Origin: Streptomyces sp. NRRL B-3428
GTDB lineage: Bacteria > Actinomycetota > Actinomycetes > Streptomycetales > Streptomycetaceae
Reading direction: 5' to 3'
Length of the DNA stretch: 6,231 bases
NCBI GenBank assembly: GCA_000721375.1
Contig: JOGW01000035.1
Coordinates: 1-6,231, forward strand
The notes beneath the pieces are model-generated. The model had not been told where the DNA came from. It was given only the letters and a program-made list of their open reading frames with translations, and ran no database searches. A program made the position numbers and the translations under genes. The first letter of the stretch is position 1. Every line of letters begins with the position of its first letter. This document shows positions 1 to 4,554 of this stretch, one piece after another.

Positions 1-1
1 C

Positions 2-1690
2 AAGGCCTTGGTCGCCTGGGACGAGTGGGGCAAGAACCCCGCCCGCGCCGCCGGAGCCGTCACCTTCAACGTCGTCACCACCGTCTTCACCGGCGGCGCG
101 GGTGCAGGCGTCTCGGGTGCGGGCAAGGCAGGCGCGGTCGCCAAGACCCTGTCGGCCCTGTCGAAGGCGGGCAAGGCCATCGACCCGATGACCTACATCA
201 CCAAGGGCGCAGGCGCGGGCCTGTCCAAACTCGGCGACGTGATGGCCGGGCTGAAGGGCATCGGCAACATCGAGATCCCGGCGCTCCCCGAGACCATGGT
301 GCGGTTGCCCGAGGGTTCGCTCCGTATGCCCGACGGCTCGTTCACGCTCCCCGAGGGCGCGACGATCCCGGCGAACGCGGTCCCGACCCCGTCCGGCGCG
401 CTCAAGCTCCCCGAGGGCTGGACCACCGTCTCCCACGACTCGGTCGCCCTGCCGGACGGCCGCGTCCTGGAACCGGACGGCTCACTGATCTCGCCGAACG
501 GGGCGGTGGACCCGACTCCGGTGAAGGCGGAGACGGTCCCCACTCAGGTGGCGGCCCACACATCCGTACAGCAGCCGGTCCTGGCGAGCGTGCATGCCGG
601 CGACGCGATGCCGCCGGCCGCCGCCACGTTGGACAACGCAGGGTCGGCCGCGCACGTGGCGGACAACCATGTCCCATCCGGCACGACGGACAACGCCCTG
701 CCGAGCCAGCCGACCGGACACGGCAGCAACCTGCCGCCGCACGGCCCCGGCTCCGACCTGCCGAGCGGTCCGGGGTCCCATGCGGACGATGGGGCGCATG
801 TCGGTGATGATGCGGCTGGGCATGGGGACGACGGGGCGGGGCACGCCGACGACGCCGGCGGTCACACCGACGACGCGGCCCACGGAGCCGATCACGCTCC
901 TTCCGGAGCGGTCGACGATGCCGTGCACGGTGCCGACGAGACGGGCACACCAGCCGGCCAAGGTGGCGAGGGCCCGGCGAACGGCGGTGTGGCCGACGAG
1001 TACAAGTACACACCGCACGTCACACCCGACGAGTGGCAGAACCTCTCCACGGCGGAGAAGCACCGGATCGCTCTGTCCGAACTCGGCGACGGGACCGTCC
1101 CGTTCCTCAACGACGCCGATGCGATCGAGTACGGGCAGGCGTACTGGAACCACTACACGGAGAACCTGCCGAGCTCCCAGTTCGACGCCGTCCACGACTA
1201 CACGCTGGAACACGGCAAGAACGAGCCGCCGCCCACGTCCGAGGGCTGGGCGACCTACAAGGAGATGAACGGCTTCCTGCGCGGCAACGACGCCATGGAC
1301 AGTCCGTACGTGCGGAGCAACATCGCCGAGACCGACGCGGCGCTCGCCGGGCGGACCGTTCCCGAAGACGTCATGGTCGTCCGTGGTACCGGCATCAGCC
1401 ACCTCGACCTGGACTCGCCGTACGACATGCTGGGCGAGACCTACGGCGACCCGGCCTACATGTCGACGTCCCTCGGTAACCACCCCGTCTCCGCCTTCAA
1501 GGACATGGACGCGGTCCTGCACCTGCGGGTGCCCAAGGGCACGCCGGCCCTGTGGGTCGAGAAGGCCAGCGCCTTCGGCATGGGAGAGCGGGAGCTGCTC
1601 CTGGGGCGCGGCACGGAATACCGGGTGACCCGGGTATTCGTGGAGAATGGCCAGGTGCAGGTCTACGGCGAAGTCCTGCCCAGGAAGTAG
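2..1690 (+). CDS. Polymorphic toxin with C-terminal ADP-ribosyltransferase domain (5' truncated)
   Basis: The frame is open to the left edge, so the true N-terminus is missing; the TTG at 8 is only the first possible start and has no room for a ribosome site. Numbering from that TTG (560 residues): 1-85 is an Ala/Gly-rich segment beginning near W4-D5-E6-W7, typical of pre-toxin regions of streptomycete secreted toxins; 93-165 carries LPEG/MPDG-like repeats; 258-311 is an Asp/His/Gly/Ala linker; about 332-560 matches the ADP-ribosyltransferase exoenzyme fold. The R-S-E signature is readable: R459 in VVRGTG, S486-T487-S488 in YMSTS, and E527-R528-E529 in GERELLL. By family knowledge the ExE form usually transfers ADP-ribose from NAD to arginine, whereas QxE forms differ. 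Two closely spaced genes follow, probably immunity. Export by the neighbouring type VII system is inferred from architecture and context. The domain call is strong; the target protein is unknown. Confidence 0.88.
   Translation, partial: KALVAWDEWGKNPARAAGAVTFNVVTTVFTGGAGAGVSGAGKAGAVAKTLSALSKAGKAIDPMTYITKGAGAGLSKLGDVMAGLKGIGNIEIPALPETMVRLPEGSLRMPDGSFTLPEGATIPANAVPTPSGALKLPEGWTTVSHDSVALPDGRVLEPDGSLISPNGAVDPTPVKAETVPTQVAAHTSVQQPVLASVHAGDAMPPAAATLDNAGSAAHVADNHVPSGTTDNALPSQPTGHGSNLPPHGPGSDLPSGPGSHADDGAHVGDDAAGHGDDGAGHADDAGGHTDDAAHGADHAPSGAVDDAVHGADETGTPAGQGGEGPANGGVADEYKYTPHVTPDEWQNLSTAEKHRIALSELGDGTVPFLNDADAIEYGQAYWNHYTENLPSSQFDAVHDYTLEHGKNEPPPTSEGWATYKEMNGFLRGNDAMDSPYVRSNIAETDAALAGRTVPEDVMVVRGTGISHLDLDSPYDMLGETYGDPAYMSTSLGNHPVSAFKDMDAVLHLRVPKGTPALWVEKASAFGMGERELLLGRGTEYRVTRVFVENGQVQVYGEVLPRK
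284..505 (+). repeat. Degenerate LPEG/PDG repeat region inside the toxin gene
   Basis: The encoded segment (about residues 93-165 of the visible protein) repeats a roughly seven-residue unit of the form hydrophobic-P-(E/D)-G-x-hydrophobic-x: LPETMVR, LPEGSLR, MPDGSFT, LPEGATI, and later LPEGWTT, LPDGRV, EPDGSLI. The 12-base string CTCCCCGAGGGC occurs at 347-358 and again at 407-418, exactly 20 codons apart. It is probably a spacer or rod between the translocation part and the toxic domain. This repeat is seen directly; the role is inference. Confidence 0.7.
779..940 (+). repeat. Asp/His-rich low-complexity linker (GHADDAG-like units)
   Basis: Residues 258-311 consist almost wholly of D, H, G and A, with irregular units such as HADDGAH, GHGDDGAG, GHADDAGG and HTDDAAHG. 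It lies directly before the ADP-ribosyltransferase domain and probably acts as a flexible, acidic linker. The spacing of His and Asp could also bind divalent metal, which is speculation. Confidence 0.65.
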
Positions 1691-1708
1691 CGGAGAGAGG
1701 CACATCCC

Positions 1709-2110
1709 ATGAGTAGCGAACGACGCGTCTCGCCGCGTATGACCGAGGACCTCCACTTCAACCGGGTGGAGGGCGGCCCGCCGCGCTATGCACGCCGGAC
1801 GGACAAAGCCGTGCAGTACGTGGTGATCGTGAGCGCCGCGGGCGAGGTCATCGGCTATGTGTGGGCCAACGACGAGGACGACGCGGCAGGCTGGACCGTC
1901 CGTCCCGCCGGCGGCGACGAAGCCTTCAACCTCGGCTTCATCTGGGCGACGAAGCTGCACGAGGCCAAGGCCAGGGGCGTCACCCCGACTGCCGCGCTCG
2001 CCGAGATGATCCGCGACTCGGATCCGTCCGCCACCAGCCGCGTACAGCCTGGATCCCTGTCCGAGGCCCCGACCCTCGCCGCCCTCAAGGAACTCGCTTC
2101 CCAGGCCTAG
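1709..2110 (+). CDS. Candidate immunity protein (stand-alone copy of a paralogous domain)
   Basis: A 133-residue soluble protein with no signal peptide or membrane segment. The ATG is preceded by GAGAGG at 1695-1700 with an 8-base spacer, and only 18 bp separate it from the toxin stop, so it is almost certainly co-transcribed. Residues 34-100 align without gaps to residues 10-76 of the next gene (34 of 67 identical by hand count). Shared landmarks are VQYV, GY-hydrophobic-W, NDE, AAGW, a central FIWA/FWAA core, ARG-x-x-P and ALAE. The first 33 residues have no counterpart in the paralogue. I do not recognise a named family for this domain. Its position after an ADP-ribosyltransferase toxin makes cognate immunity the best guess; a chaperone or secretion-adaptor role for the toxin is the main alternative. 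No catalytic motif is evident. Confidence 0.85.
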   Translation: MSSERRVSPRMTEDLHFNRVEGGPPRYARRTDKAVQYVVIVSAAGEVIGYVWANDEDDAAGWTVRPAGGDEAFNLGFIWATKLHEAKARGVTPTAALAEMIRDSDPSATSRVQPGSLSEAPTLAALKELASQA

Positions 2111-2114
2111 GAGA
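2109..2114 (+). promoter_or_regulatory. Ribosome binding site overlapping the upstream stop codon
   Basis: AGGAGA lies 8 bases before the GTG at 2123 and shares its first two bases with the TAG stop (2108-2110) of the preceding gene. It fixes the GTG start and implies translational coupling of the two paralogous genes. Confidence 0.75.
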
Positions 2115-2122
2115 ACCACACC

Positions 2123-2878
2123 GTGCCCTACACCGCCACCACCTTGCAGCCTGTGCAGTACGTGACGGTCACGGACAAGCTGGGCACGGTACAGGGCTAC
2201 CTCTGGTTCAACGACGAGGAGCGCGCCGCCGGTTGGGTGCTGCGGGCCGTACGTGGGGAAGAGGCGGCCGGCCGGGGTGCGTTCTGGGCCGCGAAGCTCG
2301 ATGACGCCGAGGCGCGCGGGCTGTCGCCCTCCACCGCGCTCGCCGAGTTCTTCAAGGCGGACACCGAGATCGACAACCGGCTCGTCGAGGTATCCCTGAC
2401 CACGGCCGGGAGCCTGCGCGAGGTGCAGCAGCTCGCCGACTGCGCCGATGCCGAGGACCGGCTGCTGCTCGGGCAGTTGAGCCGGGACGCCGCCGCCTGG
2501 CAGGAGCTGGCCGAAGCGGCCGCCGAGCTCACCGTGGAGGACCGGGACGTCAAGTGGGCAGGTTCGGGAGAGCAGCCGGGCGGGACGTACAGGATCGGTT
2601 ACCCGGACTACAGCCCGCGGCTGAGGCGCCTCATGTCGGCGATCTCGCGGGTGGGTGCCGTCACACCGGCGTACTACTGGATGGACCACCGGATGCAGGA
2701 GGTCCCGGCCGACGGCCAACTCCCGCACGCCGACGCCGTTCGCGCGGCCACGGCCATCGCACGGGGTGAGCGCTTCAGCGACGGGACGATCGCACAGGCC
2801 GCGCGTGAAGGGCTGCTCGATGCTGTGGTCGCCTCGCTGCTCGCCTGGTACCGGCAGTCGTCCGCGGCGGCCGTCTAG
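2123..2878 (+). CDS. Candidate immunity protein, two-domain paralogue with DUF6508-like C-terminus
   Basis: A 251-residue soluble protein starting at GTG, 12 bp after the previous stop. Residues 10-76 are the same domain as in the preceding gene, including WFNDEERAAGW and ARGLSPSTALAE. A linker of acidic, Ala/Leu-rich helices follows (about 90-150). The C-terminal part (about 155-245) has Y-P-D-Y, YYWMD, then RGERFSDGTIAQAAREGLL and a hydrophobic final helix. This RxERFxxG...G pattern resembles DUF6508, from memory and with moderate confidence. The biochemical role of that domain is not established to my knowledge. Gene order toxin, single-domain copy, fused copy suggests duplication of an immunity domain followed by fusion or loss. 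It is probably the distal gene of the toxin operon, since two hairpins follow the stop. Function in immunity is inferred from position only. Confidence 0.85.
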   Translation: MPYTATTLQPVQYVTVTDKLGTVQGYLWFNDEERAAGWVLRAVRGEEAAGRGAFWAAKLDDAEARGLSPSTALAEFFKADTEIDNRLVEVSLTTAGSLREVQQLADCADAEDRLLLGQLSRDAAAWQELAEAAAELTVEDRDVKWAGSGEQPGGTYRIGYPDYSPRLRRLMSAISRVGAVTPAYYWMDHRMQEVPADGQLPHADAVRAATAIARGERFSDGTIAQAAREGLLDAVVASLLAWYRQSSAAAV

Positions 2879-2879
2879 G

Positions 2880-2911
2880 CGTTGCATCAGCAACGAAGTG
2901 CCTGATAGGCA
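2880..2911 (+). terminator. Two consecutive hairpins after the toxin-immunity operon
   Basis: CGTTGC-atca-GCAACG (2880-2895) is a perfect 6-bp stem with a 4-base loop starting one base after the stop. TGCCT-gat-AGGCA (2899-2911) is a perfect 5-bp stem just behind it, extendable by a G-T pair. There is no U-tract, which is common for streptomycete terminators. They could instead be mRNA 3'-end protectors or an operator. Confidence 0.5.
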
Positions 2912-2959
2912 TGCCCCTGCAAACGGCACAAGCACCAAGTACCAAGCAGGGGGACCCCG

Positions 2960-3535
2960 GTGACCACTCCACCGCCGCAGCAGCAGAACCCGTACGCCCA
3001 GCCCAACCCGTACGCGCCCCAGCAGCCCAACCCGTACGCCCAGCAGGGCATCCCGCCCCAGGCGCAGCCTCAGGGCCAGGGCCAGGGCCAGGGTCAGGGC
3101 CAGTGGGCGAACCCGCAGTGGAGCGCCGCCAACCCGCAGACCCCGCCCGCCGGTTGCCGTTTCTGCGGTGCGATGCCCGCCGAGCGCGTCACCTTCCGCG
3201 CTCACCAGGGGCTGCTCATCCTCATGCGCTTCCAGAAGCTCGACGGGCCGATGTGCGCCACCTGCGGTGAGGGCGTCTACCGCGAGATGCAGGCGAAGAC
3301 GTTGTGGCAGGGCTGGTGGAGCCCGTTCTCGCTGTTCCTCATCACCCCGTTCACGCTGCTGTGGAACCTCTTCACCCGGCGCAAGGTCAAGGCCTTGCAG
3401 CCGCCGATGCCCGGGCAGCACGGACCGCAGATGCCGACCGGTGTGCCGGTCCACCGGCGGCCGCTGTCGTATGTCGCGCTGATCCCGCTGCTCTGGATCG
3501 CCTTCTTGATCATCTCCGGGGTGTCGCAGGCGTAA
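2960..3535 (+). CDS. Membrane protein with NPYA/GQ-rich N-terminus and CxxC-CxxC zinc-ribbon-like cassette
   Basis: A 191-residue protein starting at GTG, preceded by AGGGGGA (2948-2954) with a 5-base spacer. Residues 1-63 are disordered and rich in Q, P and N, with three NPYA units (N10, N16, N24) and a GQ run at 39-48. C66-x-x-C69 and C99-x-x-C102, about 30 residues apart, form a probable zinc-binding cassette. Two membrane segments follow, at about 119-138 and 170-187, separated by a basic stretch (RRKVK near 140-144) that suggests the intervening region is cytoplasmic. This architecture is common in Streptomyces and is usually left as a hypothetical membrane protein; I know of no assigned function. 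It sits 81 bp after the toxin module, behind hairpins, so it may be transcribed separately. A link to secretion or immunity is possible only by position. Confidence 0.85.
   Translation: MTTPPPQQQNPYAQPNPYAPQQPNPYAQQGIPPQAQPQGQGQGQGQGQWANPQWSAANPQTPPAGCRFCGAMPAERVTFRAHQGLLILMRFQKLDGPMCATCGEGVYREMQAKTLWQGWWSPFSLFLITPFTLLWNLFTRRKVKALQPPMPGQHGPQMPTGVPVHRRPLSYVALIPLLWIAFLIISGVSQA
3071..3100 (+). repeat. Five tandem CAGGGC hexamers
   Basis: Five head-to-tail copies of CAGGGC, the fourth being CAGGGT, encode the (QG)n run at residues 38-47 of the membrane protein. Length change by whole units keeps the frame, so copy number could vary between strains. Confidence 0.85.
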
Positions 3536-3538
3536 GCC

Positions 3539-3555
3539 GTCGCGTGAGACGCGGC
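3539..3555 (+). terminator. Hairpin just after the zinc-ribbon membrane protein gene
   Basis: GTCGCGT-gag-ACGCGGC forms a 7-bp stem with one G-T pair and a 3-base loop, three bases after the stop codon. There is no T-tract, so it is a candidate terminator or transcript end rather than a certain one. Confidence 0.4.
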
Positions 3556-3573
3556 ACCCGCCCCCGCCCGAGC

Positions 3574-3603
3574 TGTACCTCCCCCTTACTCATGCCTTAT
3601 GTT
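3574..3603 (+). promoter_or_regulatory. Possible sigma-HrdB-type promoter for the HD-domain gene
   Basis: TGTACC (3574-3579) matches four of six bases of the TTGACC -35 consensus. An 18-base spacer leads to TATGTT (3598-3603), which fits the TAnnnT -10 pattern. Transcription would begin near 3610, shortly before the ribosome site at 3618-3626. It is a weak consensus match; position after a hairpin and before a gene supports it. Confidence 0.33.
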
Positions 3604-3617
3604 GCGGAGGCAAAGCC

Positions 3618-3626
3618 GAGGGGGAG
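3618..3626 (+). promoter_or_regulatory. Strong ribosome binding site that selects the ATG at 3631
   Basis: GAGGGGGAG ends four bases before the ATG at 3631. An in-frame ATG at 3592 would add 13 residues but has only a pyrimidine-rich stretch in front of it, so 3631 is the better start. Confidence 0.7.
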
Positions 3627-3630
3627 CGTC

Positions 3631-4095
3631 ATGTCCGACGACAAGCAGCCGATGGGGCTCGACGAGGTCGAGGCCGTCGCCCGTCGCGCGCACGCCGCGC
3701 AGACCGACAAGGCCGGGCGGCCGTACACGGAACATCTGCGGGCCGTCGCCGAGGGCACCCGCGCCCGCGGCGGCAGCGACGAGCAGATCGCCGCGGCCTG
3801 GCTGCACGACGCGATCGAGGATCACGCCCTCACCCGCGACTGGCTGGAGCAGGCCGCTCTCACCCCCGCCACCAAGGCCATCGTGCTCGCGCTCACCAAG
3901 CGGGAGGGCGAGGAGGCGGAGGAGTACGCGGCGCGTATCCTCGCGACCCCGGGAGCAAGGCTCGTCAAGGCGGCCGATCTTGCGCACAATTCTGATCCGG
4001 CGCGACGTGCGGCCCTTGATCGGGCGACCCAGGAGCGACTCGCGCTCAAGTACGCGAAGATGCGGAAGCTCCTCGGCCTCGCCGAGGGCGACTGA
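3631..4095 (+). CDS. Small HD-domain phosphohydrolase, MESH1/small-alarmone-hydrolase-like
   Basis: A 154-residue single-domain protein. Residues that match the HD metal site and the RelA/SpoT/MESH1 hydrolase pattern are H35 (in YTEHL), H59-D60 and E63-D64 (in WLHDAIED), and D116 with N120 (in KAADLAHNSD). The order and spacing are those of small hydrolases that remove the 3'-pyrophosphate of (p)ppGpp using manganese. All key residues are present and there is no synthetase, TGS or ACT domain, so it would act as a stand-alone enzyme in the cytoplasm. The alarmone substrate is inference from motif layout; another nucleotide phosphate ester remains possible. No link with the toxin or secretion genes is known to me. 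Its stop codon lies inside a tandem repeat, and the last residues (GEGD-like acidic tail) may have been altered by that repeat. Confidence 0.82.
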   Translation: MSDDKQPMGLDEVEAVARRAHAAQTDKAGRPYTEHLRAVAEGTRARGGSDEQIAAAWLHDAIEDHALTRDWLEQAALTPATKAIVLALTKREGEEAEEYAARILATPGARLVKAADLAHNSDPARRAALDRATQERLALKYAKMRKLLGLAEGD

Positions 4096-4149
4096 CGGCT
4101 GACGGCTGACGGACGAAATGACAGCCGGCTGACGGCTGACGGCTGACGA
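4092..4149 (+). repeat. CTGACGG heptamer tandem repeat across the stop of the HD gene
   Basis: Three copies of CTGACGG run from 4092 to 4112, then a 16-base interruption, then two more exact copies and one with a final A (4129-4149). The first copy contains the TGA stop of the HD-domain gene. On both sides lies a near-copy of the same 12-mer: GAGGGCGACTGA at 4084-4095 and GAGGACGACTGA at 4148-4159 (11 of 12 bases). This points to growth of the intergenic region by duplication or slippage. Confidence 0.85.
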
Positions 4150-4172
4150 GGACGACTGAGGCGAAGAGAGTC

Positions 4173-4541
4173 ATGGCGCGGGATTACGACAGCCAGTTGC
4201 TGGAGTCGGTGTCGGTACGCCGGCGCCGGCTGCGCGACGCCCTGCTCTTCGGCGCCGGGCGCGCACGGCGTACCGCCGACGAGCGGCTCGGCAAGGTGTT
4301 CGCGGGGATCGCCATCGCGGCCGTCCTGTGTGCGGGCTGTGTCGGCTGGTCCTTCATCCAGAACATGCTCGAGAAGCAGAAGGACGAGCAGCGCAAGCAG
4401 CAGCAGAAGCAGGAGAAGCTCGTCGGCCACGAGGCCCTGGAGCGCACCTGGCAAGCAACCTGGCAAGCAACCAGGCAAGCAACAGGGCATATCGGGCAAT
4501 ACGGCACCAATAACCCACCGTCCGCCTCGACTTCGCGATGA
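4173..4541 (+). CDS. Small single-pass membrane protein encoded just before eccD
   Basis: A 122-residue protein with a weak ribosome site (GAAGAGAG, 4163-4170). Residues 1-41 are basic and cytoplasmic in character (RRRRLRDALL), 42-62 form one membrane helix containing two cysteines, and 64-83 form a Gln/Lys/Glu-rich segment likely to be coiled coil. Residues 93-104 are a (W/R)QAT triplicate. The layout of a short basic leader followed by one helix recalls the N-terminus of EccB, but the large EccB domain is absent, so I do not assign it. From residue 93 on, codon usage changes: 17 of 30 third positions are G or C by hand count, with CAA, GCA, ACA and AGG codons, unlike the rest of the gene. 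The tail may therefore be a recent repeat-derived extension or a frameshifted end. Position suggests an accessory part of the type VII locus. Confidence 0.75.
   Translation: MARDYDSQLLESVSVRRRRLRDALLFGAGRARRTADERLGKVFAGIAIAAVLCAGCVGWSFIQNMLEKQKDEQRKQQQKQEKLVGHEALERTWQATWQATRQATGHIGQYGTNNPPSASTSR
4448..4483 (+). repeat. Three 12-bp tandem repeats (CTGGCAAGCAAC)
   Basis: Units at 4448-4459, 4460-4471 and 4472-4483, the last with CAGG in place of CTGG, followed by a partial unit. They encode WQAT-WQAT-RQAT near the end of the small membrane protein. The unit is a multiple of three, so copy-number change keeps the frame. It is less GC-rich than its surroundings. Confidence 0.88.
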
Positions 4542-4547
4542 TAGGTT
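4542..4547 (+). promoter_or_regulatory. Candidate -10 element for leaderless eccD transcript
   Basis: TAGGTT fits the actinobacterial TAnnnT -10 pattern and ends 7 bases before the GTG at 4555, so a transcript would start at or within a few bases of the start codon. No convincing ribosome site precedes eccD, which agrees with a leaderless message. No good -35 hexamer is visible 17-18 bases upstream (CCGTCC or similar), which weakens the call. Confidence 0.42.
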
Positions 4548-4554
4548 CCGGTAA

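Noticed and set aside
8..10. TTG at 8 as the real start of the toxin
   Set aside because: The frame is open upstream to the edge, no ribosome site can be seen, and the protein begins mid-way through a typical pre-toxin segment.
2882..2908. TTGCAT ... GATAGG as a promoter for the zinc-ribbon gene
   Set aside because: The -10 does not fit TAnnnT, the spacing is short (about 15-16), and both elements are already accounted for by the two hairpins.
482..3454. 990-codon open frame on the minus strand
   Set aside because: It runs antisense through the toxin, both immunity candidates and the zinc-ribbon gene. Its composition is Leu/Arg/Gly-rich with no domain pattern; such long shadows are expected opposite high-GC coding DNA with G/C-biased third positions.
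3592..3594. ATG at 3592 as the start of the HD-domain gene
   Set aside because: It is in frame and adds 13 residues, but it lacks a ribosome site, whereas the ATG at 3631 has GAGGGGGAG just in front.
4122..4131. Perfect palindrome CAGCCGGCTG as a terminator or operator
   Set aside because: It has no loop, so it cannot form a normal hairpin, and it is largely explained by the edge of the heptamer repeat block.
4092..4149. Heptamer repeats as a CRISPR array
   Set aside because: Units are 7 bp and contiguous, with no spacer-repeat alternation and no cas genes nearby.
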